Shown: positions 9,278 to 18,580 of the stretch, piece by piece
Position numbering within the stretch: position 1 is the stretch's first letter
Layout of the letters: every line of letters starts with the position of its first letter
Assembly (NCBI GenBank): GCA_947490615.1
Contig: CANLHK010000011.1
Span: forward strand, 1 to 64,000
From: Planctomycetaceae bacterium
Lineage (GTDB): Bacteria; Planctomycetota; Phycisphaerae; Phycisphaerales; SM1A02
Reading direction: 5' to 3'
Length of the DNA: 64,000 nt
The notes under the pieces: model-generated
Database searches by the model: none
The model's input: the letters and a program-made list of their open reading frames with translations, nothing else
Told to the model about the DNA's origin: nothing
Made by a program: the position numbers and the translations under genes

Positions 9278-10387
9278 ATGCGCGCGCTTCCACGCACACT
9301 GCAAACTGCTCCGACGCGCAGCCAGTCACTTTCCGCGGCGACGCGCGCGTTGATCCTCTGTTGTCTCCTTGCAGCAGCATCGTGCGACGGCGAGCGCGAC
9401 GCACCGACCCCATCGCCTGCGCCAAGCAGCACCACCGCTCAGGAACTTTCCGCACGAGAGCTCCTCGATGCCAGTGAAGCTGTCGAGAAGTTCCTCAACG
9501 CGGGGCGCACCAACGAGGCACTGCTTGTGGTGCGCAAACTCCTCGAGCGCACCCCAGAGGGCAGCGCGTCGGCCTCGTCGGTGCACGAGCTCGCGGCGCG
9601 CGTCTGTTTCGCACGCGCGCGTTTGCGCGATGAAACCCTCGATGCCTCACAGCGGCAGGTCCTTCTCCAAGACGCCGCGCAACACGCTAGGAAGAGTCTC
9701 ACCCTCAACGGGAAGATCGACGAGTCCGTGAAGGACGGCGCGAAGTTCGCGTTCGCGGCTCTGCTGATCTCGCAAGCGGGAGAGAGTGCCGAGGCTGCGG
9801 CGTACTTTGATCGCGCGCTGGAGCTCCTGCCGAACCACCCTTCGACGCTTCTCAACGCGACCTTGACGGCGATCAGCGCGGGCGATTTGGTGCGGGCAAA
9901 GTCGCTCCTCGCGCAGCGTCGTTTGGCTGCGCCAAGTGATCCGTGGAATGACGGACTCGAGGCGGAGATCGCCATCGCGCAAGGCGAAGCCTCGGGCGCC
10001 GTCACTGCCGCACGACGCGCAGTCACTGCCGATGGCGAGACGCTTGAGTTTCGCTTGCTTCTCGCCCGCGCGCTTCGGAAAAACCAGAAGCCCGCCGACG
10101 CCGCGCGCCTCTTGAGCGCGCTCGAACCCGACGCGCGCGCCAAGCCTGCGATTGCTGCGCAGTACGCCCTCGCGTTGTCCGAGAGCCAAGATCTCCGCGG
10201 CGCAGCCAACGCGTGGGATCATGCGTTGCGCGCCAATCCAGCCGATGTGTTGGTCCGTGCCGAAACGGCTCTCGCGTTTCATCGCGCTGGTGATGACACG
10301 CGTGCCGCGGCCGAGCTCGAGGCGCTCGTACTCATGCCCGGAGGCGCCAAAGAGCGCGCGCGCCTTGACACCGTGTGGCTTCGCTGA
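9278..10387 (+). CDS. TPR-repeat lipoprotein
   Basis: A 369-residue protein with an N-terminal signal (ALILCCLLAAASC) whose lipobox Cys is near residue 31, then a Pro/Ser/Thr linker and a series of helical pairs typical of tetratricopeptide repeats (for example AAAYFDRALELLPNHPSTLL and ANAWDHALRANPADVLV). TPR proteins are protein-interaction scaffolds; no partner can be named. The ATG at 9278 is preferred over a GTG six bases upstream. It diverges from valS with a 76-base shared promoter region; a GATAGT hexamer at 9264-9269 ends 8 bases before the ATG. It ends 6 bases before the convergent reductase gene. Confidence 0.75.
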   Translation: MRALPRTLQTAPTRSQSLSAATRALILCCLLAAASCDGERDAPTPSPAPSSTTAQELSARELLDASEAVEKFLNAGRTNEALLVVRKLLERTPEGSASASSVHELAARVCFARARLRDETLDASQRQVLLQDAAQHARKSLTLNGKIDESVKDGAKFAFAALLISQAGESAEAAAYFDRALELLPNHPSTLLNATLTAISAGDLVRAKSLLAQRRLAAPSDPWNDGLEAEIAIAQGEASGAVTAARRAVTADGETLEFRLLLARALRKNQKPADAARLLSALEPDARAKPAIAAQYALALSESQDLRGAANAWDHALRANPADVLVRAETALAFHRAGDDTRAAAELEALVLMPGGAKERARLDTVWLR

Positions 10388-10393
10388 AGCGTC

Positions 10394-11179
10394 TCAACGC
10401 AGGCCGCGGCCACCGTCGATGGCGATCGTTTCGCCCGTGAGGTACGACGCCTCAAGAACAAGGAATCGCACTAGACGCGCCGCTTCTTCGGCGGTCCCTG
10501 CACGAGCCAGCGGCGTGCGCGCGAGAATCGCGTCCTTCGTTTCCGTTGGAACGCCCTCGGGCCACGCGATCACGCCAGGCGCGACGCAATGAACTCGCAC
10601 CCGCGGCGCGAGTTCCACGGCGAGTTGTCGCGCGAGCGTCTGCACTGCGCTCTTGGCCAAGAGATACGGCGTGAAGCCCGCGCGCGCGCGATCGATCGCG
10701 TGGATGTCGCTGAAGAACACGACCGCGGCTCCACCAGAAAGTCGCGACGACGCCAGTGGCGTGCGCAAGCGAGTCGTCAGGAGCAGCGGCGAGACAACTT
10801 CACTGCGATACATCGATTCGACAGAGGCAGCGTCGATCGCCTCGAGCACCGTCGGCGCGAACGACGACGCGTTGTGCACGATGCAGTCCAGCGCACCGCT
10901 TCCGCGCACGAGCTGCGCGTACGCCTCGACGGCTGCGGTGTCGTTCAGGTCGAGCTTGTCGATCCGCGTCGTCATGGCGTGACCTGCTCCGAGCGCAGCG
11001 TCCTTGGCCAACCGCGCCGTCTCCTCGCACTCCGAAGCACGCGTGCGAAAGGTGAGCCAGAGTCCAAAGCCAGCGCGCGCGAGTTCCAGAGCCACGGCGC
11101 GGCCAACTCGATGCGACGCGCCCGTGATCAGAGCGGTTCCAGTTGGTCCAACGACTGCAGATTGCATGGCGGCCATCAT
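10394..11179 (-). CDS. SDR-family oxidoreductase (pteridine-reductase-like)
   Basis: A short-chain dehydrogenase of about 261 residues. TGASHRVGRA is the Rossmann Gly motif with an Arg/His that suggests NADPH preference, HNASSF replaces the usual NNAG, a Ser in VVFFSDIHA and Tyr/Lys in YLLAKSA form the catalytic set, and the C-terminal LTGETIAIDGGRGLR is the family ending. The wording HNASSF and the IDGG ending are like pteridine reductases (PTR1/FolM), so dihydrobiopterin or dihydrofolate reduction is possible but not shown. Start choice is uncertain: ATGs lie at 11179, 11176 and 11167, and the frame stays open to 11239. It stands alone between a TPR gene and the AsmA-like operon. Confidence 0.8.
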   Translation of the reverse strand: MMAAMQSAVVGPTGTALITGASHRVGRAVALELARAGFGLWLTFRTRASECEETARLAKDAALGAGHAMTTRIDKLDLNDTAAVEAYAQLVRGSGALDCIVHNASSFAPTVLEAIDAASVESMYRSEVVSPLLLTTRLRTPLASSRLSGGAAVVFFSDIHAIDRARAGFTPYLLAKSAVQTLARQLAVELAPRVRVHCVAPGVIAWPEGVPTETKDAILARTPLARAGTAEEAARLVRFLVLEASYLTGETIAIDGGRGLR

Positions 11180-11315
11180 CGCGGAGAGAGGTGAACGACG
11201 GATCGGTGCGAGCTCGGTGCGCGCCTGCAATGCAAGCACCTTGCAGGAGGCCGAACCACGAAACGCCGATGATACGCCATTGATCCCGGTGGGCCGACGG
11301 CTCGGCCCTTTCCAC

Positions 11316-11321
11316 TAGAAT
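11316..11321 (+). promoter_or_regulatory. -10 hexamer of the AsmA-pssA-trpB operon
   Basis: TAGAAT ends 9 bases before the ATG at 11331, so the mRNA leader would be only a few bases. No convincing -35 was found. No Shine-Dalgarno site is present. Confidence 0.4.
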
Positions 11322-11330
11322 CCGAAACTC

Positions 11331-14300
11331 ATGTCTGAGGTCGCATCACAACCTGCCTCGCGATGGAAATGGCGTTTGAAAGGACGGCGCCGTCGTCTCG
11401 CGCTGCTCTTCGCGCTCCTCGTGCTTGGCGGGTTGATCTACCTCACTCGTCCCTCGACGCTGGCACGGATCATTCTGCCCAATCTCACCAGCGCTATCGG
11501 CGGCGAAGTCACCGCCTCACGCGTGGCCATGAGCGGCCTCAACGCGATTGAACTGATCGATCTGCGCATCCGCGCTCCAGGCTGGGATGGCGTCGCGGGC
11601 GAATTGGTCTACGCCGATCGGATCGAGGTTCGCTTCTCGTTGCTCTCGCTTCTCATCGGCGACTTGCGATTGAAGTCCGTGCAAGGGGACCATGTCGAGT
11701 TGCGACTCGCTGAAGCAGCGGAGGCGCCAGGAACTTTCTCGCTCTTTGCGCTGAAGCCTGACAAGGGCACCGATGGAGGTCCGTCCACTCCGCAGCGTCC
11801 GAGCGCCGTTTCGATCAAGGAGTTGGTACTCGAGAACGGCATCCGAACGCGCGGCCAGTACCGCAAGCTCGGCGACCTGCGCTTTCAGGGCGAGCTTCTT
11901 CCTTCCTCGACGAGCAGCAGCGCGTTTGACTTCACGCTGCGCGGACGACCTGATGCAGAGGGCCGACTCTCGGTGGCCTCGATCACGGGGAGCTTTGACG
12001 GCGCGACGCGCGCGGTGAGCCTTGCGGTGGACGATCTGGAAATCGACGGACGGCAACTCGCCGTCGCGCCCATCGCGGTGCGCTCGTGGACCACGCGTCT
12101 TGGCCTTGAGGGACGCATTACCGAAGCGCGGTTTGAGTACACGCCCGATCAACCGCCGATGGCGCTCATCGATCTCGAAGGCGTCGCCATGAATGTGCCC
12201 ATCGAAGGGCTCGAGGAAGAGTGGAGCGGGTTTGCGCAGGGTCACGCGATTCCGCTGCAAGCGACGCCGCGCATGACGCTCCGCTCGGGAACGCTTCGTC
12301 TCCAACGAAACGAAGTGCGTTTTGAACATGTCACGGGTGAACTCGGCGCCGACGAGGCCAACAATCGCGTGCTTCCCGTTCCCTTCGTGGGCGCTTGCTC
12401 GGTGACACTGCCGACGAAGAGTCTTCCGCCCTTCGAATGGGACACGAGGGAAGCGTGGTTTGAAGAGGCGGCGCGACTCGCGTCCTTCACGGTCGATCTT
12501 GCGATCGAGGACTTCAGCCTGCCTGAGCAAAAAGATGGTGCGCCTGACACCCTGCAACTGCCGCGGGCGGCAACCAAGATCCTCTCCGACTTCAACATCA
12601 CGGCGTGGAAGCTTGATCTGCACACCCACGCAGAGCGTGGAGAACCCGATGCCAGCGGCAATCCCGCGCCACTCAAGAGCGAGGGCACGCTGGTTCTTGA
12701 CGAAGGCTCGGGCGCGTACGAGCAATTCGCGTATCGCCTCGACGAGGTCGCTGCGGTCATCAAGTTCGCCAATGACGCGCTGATCGTGGAGAGTCTGAGC
12801 GGTGTGGCACCTGGAGGCGCGAAGGCCTCCATCACTGGTCGCCTCGATGGCCTTTCTATGGGCGCCGAGATTGATCTGCGCATTCACTGCGACGGCGCCC
12901 CCATCGATGAGCGCCTCTTCAACGCGTTTGAGCCAGCGCCGCGCGAGGCGCTCGAGTTGCTCTTTGACGCCCGCGCCGCGCGCTCACTGGCCGAAGCCAA
13001 TCTTCTGCCCGATGAAACCGCGATTGTTTCGCAGCGACAAGAACTCTCGCGCCTTGGTGACGATGAGTCCGTCGCGGCCACACGCGCGCGATTGCAGCGA
13101 TCGATCGATGCGGGTCCGTTCGTCCTCGGTGGCACCGCAGGCTTCGACATTCGCGTGTATTCGCCGCCAGGTTGGGGGAAGCCCGTCATCGTCACGGGTG
13201 ATGTGCGCGTGCAGAACGCAGGCCTTCTCTTTGGCCGATTCCCCTATCCGTTGCGACTGAAGGAAGGCGCGCTGCGCGTCCTCGATGAGGCCATTGAGAT
13301 CGTCGGTGATGGATTGAAGGCGACCACTCCAACTGGTGGCGAGCTCACCGTCGCGGGCAGCGTGCAAATCCCGCGCATGCCTGGTGTCGGCGACGACTCC
13401 GCGCGCGGCATGCGTCCACTCATCGAGATCACTGATCGCAACGATGCGCTCAATCCTGCGCTCCTTGCCGCGATTCCTCATGCAGGCGATGAGATGCCCG
13501 CGCGCTGGCCTGGATTGGATCTCGCACCAGCAGGCGCGCTCTTGGCTTCGTTGGGTTTGAACGGACGCGTGGAACTCAGCGGACTTGTCGACAGCGACGA
13601 CGAGGGCCGCGAGCGTTTCAAGTTCACGGTGGACTTCGCGGATGGCACCGCGGCGCCCGATGCAGCAGGACGCGCGCAGCTCGCCGAGTCGGGACTGCCA
13701 TGGCCGCCTGAGTTCACGCTCGAACACTGCAGCGCCACACTGCTGCTCACGCCCGATCGCGTTGTCATCGAGCAGTGCGTTGGAAGCAACGGGAGTGGCA
13801 AGATCGCGGCCAAGGGGTTCAGCGAGCTCGAAGGCCCCAACCGCAGCATCGAACTCGAACTGCAAGCGCTTCCCGTCGGTCGCGCGTTCGAAGGCTACCT
13901 CTCCAGTGACGCCGATGAAGCCGCTGCCCGCTTTGCGCGCTATGGACCAAGCGGCGCCATCGATGGTTCGATTCGGCGCGATGTCACCGCGACCACGGCA
14001 CAGACGCGCGGATCACTCACGCCACAGTTTGTGGAGTTGACCCTCGACGGTTCGCGCGTCCGCGCCGATCGCATCGCAGGGCGCATCGCGGTTGACGAGC
14101 ATGGCCTCCGTGCGGACAGCCTGGAGTTTCGGCTCAGCGAAGGCAACCAAGAAGACGGGATTCTGCGTTTGAGCGGACCACTCGGGGGTTCGATCACGGG
14201 TTCACCCGCAGGAACACCCACGCTTCCTGAGCCCGCGGCCGCCCCTCCTGCCGCTGCAAACCCCAACCCGCCAACAGACCTCACGCAACTCGACGCCACG

Positions 14301-15749
14301 CTCACAGCAGGACGCGTGGAAAGTCCGCTCTTGCGTGAACTCCTTTCCACGCGCGCCAAAGGGGTGATCGATCTTCTGCGCGCCAAGGCTGCGAAGGGAA
14401 CCTACGACGCCCACTACCAGAGCGGCGAACAAGAGCGCTTCTCTGCGGTGCCGCGCACACTTGCGGTTGGACAACCCGATCAACGCGTTGAGTTCATCTT
14501 TGCTCCAACCGACAGCATCGTGGGCGATGCCAACCTCGTGCGCTTCAACCTGCATGGCACTTTGGTCGGAGCTCATGAAGGCACGCTGGTCACGACGGGT
14601 TCCTTCGAGTCGGGTGGCGACAATCGACTCAGCGCTGCACTCACGCTCGACGCGAAGACGCTGACGCCCGCCTTGCGCGTGCAGCTTCCGCCTCCGCTCG
14701 ACACCGCGTGTGAAGCGATTGGCCTGACCGCCTCGCAGCGCTTCGCGTTGGATCTTCCTGATGTCGCGTTGCGTTGGCCGTCGACAGGAAGTGCTGAGAG
14801 TCCTGACATCTATCAACTCCGCGGAACCGTGCAACTCGCTGGCGGAGCCTTCCACGCTGGTCCAACGGTCACGGACCTCGACGGCGAATTGACCATGCGG
14901 TTCCGCTATCAGCCTCGCGCTGCGCAGCAAGCGGATTTCACGGGCACGATGAAAGCGTCTGGAGCGCGTGTCTTTGATCGACCGCTCGGCGCGACCACGA
15001 TCGATTTCAAGACCGAAGCCAACGGCAAGGTGCTTGCGCTCAACGGCTCTGGTGATGTCGCCTATGGACGGTTCGATCTCCTGAGCTCGATCGACTTCGA
15101 CAAGGATCTCTACAAGGCACGCGTGCGCGTCGCCGACGCGGACTTTGAAGTGCTTCGCCGTGACACGCCCGCGACAGGCGTGACTCCTCGATCCGATGGC
15201 CGACTCTCTGCAGTGCTTCAAGTCGCGGGTTCAACAAGCGGTGCTGTCGACACGCGAACAGGTTCAGGTCGAGTCGCGATCCGCAATGCAGAGCTCGCTT
15301 CGATGCCGCTGGCGATGCATGTGTTGCAGTTGACCCAGTTCATGCTTCCAGTCTCGAGTCGCATCACCGCGTCGACTGCTCAGTTTGAACTCGCAGGAAA
15401 CACCGCGAAGGTCACGCAGTGCGAACTCATCGCAGGAACAATCCAACTTGCAGGTACGGGCGCCGTGGATATTCCCACCTTTGGCATTGGGCTGCGTCTC
15501 TTCCCGCGCGGCACCGTACCGATTGTGAGTGATGTGATCGGCGGAGTCACCAACACGCTCTTTGCGATTGATGTCTCGGGCACACTGCGCGAACCGAAGG
15601 CTGCGATCGCGGCTCTTCCGGGTATGAGTGAGGTCCCGACGCCTCCGCCGACGGACGGCACTGCGCCGTCGGCCACCGCAGCACCCAAGAGCAACGCTCT
15701 GCCAAAGCCCATCCCCGCTGAGACAGCACCCAACGCCCCCACGCCATGA
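11331..15749 (+). CDS. AsmA/TamB-like envelope protein
   Basis: A 1472-residue protein with a basic N-terminus, one membrane helix (about residues 23-42, LALLFALLVLGGLIYLT) and a very long beta-rich body. VTASRVAMSGLNAIELIDL followed by LRLKSVQGDHVELRL near the N-terminus is typical of AsmA-like proteins, and the last 250 residues (VAGSTSGAVDTRTGSGRVAI, AIDVSGTLREPKAAIAALPG) match the AsmA_2 end. Family members bridge the inner and outer membranes and are linked to lipid transport or outer-membrane homeostasis. A Pro/Ala linker is near residue 970 and a Pro-rich tail ends the protein. Its stop overlaps the next gene (ATGA), and pssA lies downstream, which fits a role with phospholipids; this link is inference. 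Confidence 0.8.
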   Translation: MSEVASQPASRWKWRLKGRRRRLALLFALLVLGGLIYLTRPSTLARIILPNLTSAIGGEVTASRVAMSGLNAIELIDLRIRAPGWDGVAGELVYADRIEVRFSLLSLLIGDLRLKSVQGDHVELRLAEAAEAPGTFSLFALKPDKGTDGGPSTPQRPSAVSIKELVLENGIRTRGQYRKLGDLRFQGELLPSSTSSSAFDFTLRGRPDAEGRLSVASITGSFDGATRAVSLAVDDLEIDGRQLAVAPIAVRSWTTRLGLEGRITEARFEYTPDQPPMALIDLEGVAMNVPIEGLEEEWSGFAQGHAIPLQATPRMTLRSGTLRLQRNEVRFEHVTGELGADEANNRVLPVPFVGACSVTLPTKSLPPFEWDTREAWFEEAARLASFTVDLAIEDFSLPEQKDGAPDTLQLPRAATKILSDFNITAWKLDLHTHAERGEPDASGNPAPLKSEGTLVLDEGSGAYEQFAYRLDEVAAVIKFANDALIVESLSGVAPGGAKASITGRLDGLSMGAEIDLRIHCDGAPIDERLFNAFEPAPREALELLFDARAARSLAEANLLPDETAIVSQRQELSRLGDDESVAATRARLQRSIDAGPFVLGGTAGFDIRVYSPPGWGKPVIVTGDVRVQNAGLLFGRFPYPLRLKEGALRVLDEAIEIVGDGLKATTPTGGELTVAGSVQIPRMPGVGDDSARGMRPLIEITDRNDALNPALLAAIPHAGDEMPARWPGLDLAPAGALLASLGLNGRVELSGLVDSDDEGRERFKFTVDFADGTAAPDAAGRAQLAESGLPWPPEFTLEHCSATLLLTPDRVVIEQCVGSNGSGKIAAKGFSELEGPNRSIELELQALPVGRAFEGYLSSDADEAAARFARYGPSGAIDGSIRRDVTATTAQTRGSLTPQFVELTLDGSRVRADRIAGRIAVDEHGLRADSLEFRLSEGNQEDGILRLSGPLGGSITGSPAGTPTLPEPAAAPPAAANPNPPTDLTQLDATLTAGRVESPLLRELLSTRAKGVIDLLRAKAAKGTYDAHYQSGEQERFSAVPRTLAVGQPDQRVEFIFAPTDSIVGDANLVRFNLHGTLVGAHEGTLVTTGSFESGGDNRLSAALTLDAKTLTPALRVQLPPPLDTACEAIGLTASQRFALDLPDVALRWPSTGSAESPDIYQLRGTVQLAGGAFHAGPTVTDLDGELTMRFRYQPRAAQQADFTGTMKASGARVFDRPLGATTIDFKTEANGKVLALNGSGDVAYGRFDLLSSIDFDKDLYKARVRVADADFEVLRRDTPATGVTPRSDGRLSAVLQVAGSTSGAVDTRTGSGRVAIRNAELASMPLAMHVLQLTQFMLPVSSRITASTAQFELAGNTAKVTQCELIAGTIQLAGTGAVDIPTFGIGLRLFPRGTVPIVSDVIGGVTNTLFAIDVSGTLREPKAAIAALPGMSEVPTPPPTDGTAPSATAAPKSNALPKPIPAETAPNAPTP

Positions 15750-16834
15750 CGACGAATCAACCAACCAATCCTCAGCGCGCCGATGCTGCACGCGCCGCAC
15801 TCGACCTCTCGCACATCGAGTCCGCCGTCGATGGGTTCTTCACGACTGCGGGAGTCCAACCTTCCGCCGAGGCGCGCGAACTCGTCGCCGAACTCATGCT
15901 CTCGGGACTCAAGCTCGTCGCCGACGGCGCCGACCTTGGGCAACTCAAGTTGGTGCGCACCGCTCTCAAAGAGATGCGCCACGCCTACCGCATCTTCAAC
16001 CCCTACAAAGGCACGCGGAAGATCTCCATCTTTGGTTCGGCGCGCACCCCGACCACCGATCCTGATTACGCCCTGGCCCGCGAGTTCAGCCGAGGCATTT
16101 CTGCGGCAGGCATGATGGTCATCACGGGCGCAGGTGACGGCATCATGAAGGCGGGACACGAAGGACCTGAGATCGACAAGTGCTTTGGACTGCGCATTCG
16201 TCTGCCCTTTGAAGCGGGCGCCAACAGCGTGATTGACGGCGATCCCAAGCTCATCAACTTCCGCTACTTCTTCACGCGCAAACTCATGTTCATGGCGCAC
16301 TCGGATGCAGTCGCCGTCTTCCCTGGTGGGTTTGGAACGCAAGACGAACTCTTCGAAGCGCTCACGCTCATCCAGACTGGAAAGTCGAACCTCGTTCCCG
16401 TGGTTCTTCTCGAACATCACGGCGGCGACTACTGGAAGGGCTGGGAAGAAGGTTGCGTGTTGCCACTGGCGCGGCGCAAATTGATCTCGCCCGAAGACCG
16501 CGGGCTCTATTCGATTCACACCGATCCCGTAGCGGCGGTGGCGGAGATTGCAGGTTTCTACAAGCGCTACCACTCGATGCGCTTTGTCGGCAAGGAACTG
16601 GTGCTGCGGCTGCAGACGCAACTTTCCGACGCCGAACTTGCCACGGCAGAACGAGACTTCCGCCACGACCTCTGCGAGAAGGACACCACTTTCCGCCGCG
16701 TCGAAGCCTTCCCTGACGAAGAGGAACACCGCACGCTGCCCCGTATCGCGTTGCGCTTCAATCGAAGGGCGTGGAGCCGACTGCGCGCGTTCATCGATTC
16801 GATCAATGGCATGCCGCAGCGGCATGGGAGCTGA
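15746..16834 (+). CDS. LOG-family nucleotide-processing protein (Rossmann fold)
   Basis: A 362-residue protein. ISIFGSARTP and VITGAGDGIM are the nucleotide-binding turns, and VFPGGFGTQDELFEAL is the PGGxGTxxE motif that defines LOG/PpnN-type phosphoribohydrolases. These enzymes split nucleoside monophosphates into base and ribose-5-phosphate. The protein is longer than the 180-200-residue plant-type LOG and carries about 85 extra residues before and 110 after the core, closer to PpnN-like forms. It begins with an ATGA overlap on the AsmA-like gene and is followed after 3 bases by a lipoprotein gene, so it is inside an operon. The substrate is not clear. Confidence 0.85.
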   Translation: MTTNQPTNPQRADAARAALDLSHIESAVDGFFTTAGVQPSAEARELVAELMLSGLKLVADGADLGQLKLVRTALKEMRHAYRIFNPYKGTRKISIFGSARTPTTDPDYALAREFSRGISAAGMMVITGAGDGIMKAGHEGPEIDKCFGLRIRLPFEAGANSVIDGDPKLINFRYFFTRKLMFMAHSDAVAVFPGGFGTQDELFEALTLIQTGKSNLVPVVLLEHHGGDYWKGWEEGCVLPLARRKLISPEDRGLYSIHTDPVAAVAEIAGFYKRYHSMRFVGKELVLRLQTQLSDAELATAERDFRHDLCEKDTTFRRVEAFPDEEEHRTLPRIALRFNRRAWSRLRAFIDSINGMPQRHGS

Positions 16835-16837
16835 AGC

Positions 16838-17686
16838 ATGCGCGCTGCGTTGACGCGTCGTGCTCCGACCAGTGCAGGCGCGCATGCATTGGCGATTGCG
16901 CTCTTCTTGGCGTGCATCAACTCCGTGACCACTGGTTGCGCGGCGCCGCCGCAAGCTGTCTCGGTTTCAGCACCCTCACAACCTGCGCTTCCTGGCCTGG
17001 AATTGCGACGGTGGTTTGTTCCAATCGATGCGGCGTTGCGATCGACCGCGCTGGAGACGGCGCAAACCAAAGGCGTGCTCATCCCCGTGACCACCGGGCT
17101 GTCCGACGCTGGATTCTCGATGTATCGCTGCTCAAGCGGACAGCTCACGCAGTTGATGGAGTTGCTCGGCGGCAGTCCGCAGGTGCGCTCCACGGCGATG
17201 GGCACTCTCGCCAATTGGGCCGACATGGAAACCCTGCGACTCAGCGGCGAACGCACCGTGTTCTACGCAGGTCGGCCCAAGACGCTCTCCGAGTCGATGC
17301 TGCGCCTTTCGTTGCGCGGGTGGTGTTTCCCAACTGTCGACAGTGCCCGAGCACGCATCGAAGTGCGACTCACCACGGAAACCGTGCGCACCGAACGCGC
17401 CAGTTTGGATCCAACAGCCACACGAACGCGGGCGCGCGATCTTGGTGGCGGTCGCACCGTCGTCGAACTCGCGCCCGACGAAGTGCTCATCGTGCTTGAG
17501 ACTCCCGTTGTCGTGCCCGACGACGCGCCGCTCGATGGATTGGCAGCGCCAGCGCCTCCGTCGATTGCTGCACTCGCGTTGGCCGAACGACCCATCGCGG
17601 GCAGAGCAACCGTGCTCATCGTGGCCGCTTCCATGGCGGATATGCTGCCGCCCAACGCGCAACTGCCCACGACGCCGCACGAGTGA
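16838..17686 (+). CDS. Putative lipoprotein of unknown function
   Basis: A 282-residue protein with a signal peptide (LAIALFLACINSVTTGC) whose lipobox Cys is near residue 34. The mature part has alternating beta-strand and linker segments (ELRRWFVPIDAALRST, FSMYRCSSGQLTQLMELLGG, RTVVELAPDEVLIVLETPVV) and no motif that I can name. It sits 3 bases after the LOG-family gene and 3 bases before pssA, in a fully coupled operon. Position between envelope genes suggests an envelope task, but the sequence gives no mechanism. Confidence 0.65.
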   Translation: MRAALTRRAPTSAGAHALAIALFLACINSVTTGCAAPPQAVSVSAPSQPALPGLELRRWFVPIDAALRSTALETAQTKGVLIPVTTGLSDAGFSMYRCSSGQLTQLMELLGGSPQVRSTAMGTLANWADMETLRLSGERTVFYAGRPKTLSESMLRLSLRGWCFPTVDSARARIEVRLTTETVRTERASLDPTATRTRARDLGGGRTVVELAPDEVLIVLETPVVVPDDAPLDGLAAPAPPSIAALALAERPIAGRATVLIVAASMADMLPPNAQLPTTPHE

Positions 17687-17689
17687 CCC

Positions 17690-18580
17690 ATGTCCAACAC
17701 GACCACCGAACCCCTTGGACAGGCGACTCCTCGTCACCACGCGCGTCGACGCCGCGCTGCGAGCGTGCTGCCAACTCTCTTGACGCTCGGCAATGTCATC
17801 TGCGGCTTTGCCGCGATTCACTACGCGGCCAAGCCAATTGATGAGAGCGCGTTTGGCTTCTCCACTTTGTCGTTTGCGGGCGCGTTGGTTTTTCTTGGGA
17901 TGTTCTTTGACGCGATCGATGGCACTGTCGCGCGACTCACCCGTTCGACCTCCGATCTCGGCGCGCAACTCGATAGCCTGGCCGATGTCATCACCTTCGG
18001 CGTCGCGCCCGCATTCATGACGCTGCGGTTGGTGAGCCACTACTACGGAGCAGCCGAGGGGAACTCGATTCTTGGTCCCGCCGATGGCGTGTGGGGAAAG
18101 CTTTTGTGGGCGATCGCCGCGTTCTATGTCTGCTGCACGGCCCTGCGGCTCGCGCGCTTCAACGCCGAAGTTCGCTCTGATAAGGCGGAAGATCATCTCT
18201 ACTTCAAGGGACTTCCTTCGCCCGGCGCTGGCGGCACGGTCGCGAGTCTCATCGTGCTCCATCAGTATCTCCTGCACCGCCACGCTGGAATCGAAGAGGG
18301 CTTGGGATTCGCACGCATCGCCGCGCTGGGGATTCCGCTGGTGACGGCGATCGTCGGATTCGCGATGGTGTCGAGCATTCGCTACTCGCACTTTGCCAAC
18401 AACATCCTTCGCTCACGCCGCACCTTCCCTGGATTGGTTCGCGTGGTCTTACCCGTGCTCGCTGCGATCTGGTGGCCGCGCGAGATGCTCGCGGCGGGCT
18501 TCGTGATCTACGCGCTCTCTGGACCCATTGCCGCTCTGGCGCGCCGCCCGCGCGCCGTCGGCCCAACGCCCCAACCATGA
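17690..18580 (+). CDS. pssA: CDP-diacylglycerol--serine O-phosphatidyltransferase
   Basis: A 296-residue integral membrane enzyme that makes phosphatidylserine from CDP-diacylglycerol and serine. The CDP-alcohol phosphatidyltransferase motif is complete: [11 protein letters not shown], then G and LDSLAD at the right spacing (D-x2-DG-x2-AR-x8-G-x3-D-x3-D). [20 protein letters not shown] is the usual first membrane segment, and several more helices follow. The length fits the membrane (type II) PssA family. It begins 3 bases after the lipoprotein gene and its TGA overlaps the trpB ATG. No phosphatidylserine decarboxylase gene is in the window. Confidence 0.93.
   Translation: MSNTTTEPLGQATPRHHARRRRAASVLPTLLTLGNVICGFAAIHYAAKPIDESAFGFSTLSFAGALVFLGMFFDAIDGTVARLTRSTSDLGAQLDSLADVITFGVAPAFMTLRLVSHYYGAAEGNSILGPADGVWGKLLWAIAAFYVCCTALRLARFNAEVRSDKAEDHLYFKGLPSPGAGGTVASLIVLHQYLLHRHAGIEEGLGFARIAALGIPLVTAIVGFAMVSSIRYSHFANNILRSRRTFPGLVRVVLPVLAAIWWPREMLAAGFVIYALSGPIAALARRPRAVGPTPQP

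Noticed and set aside
15380-16954. 524-residue minus-strand open frame
   Set aside because: Opposite the LOG-family gene and the AsmA end; composition is that of a shadow frame.
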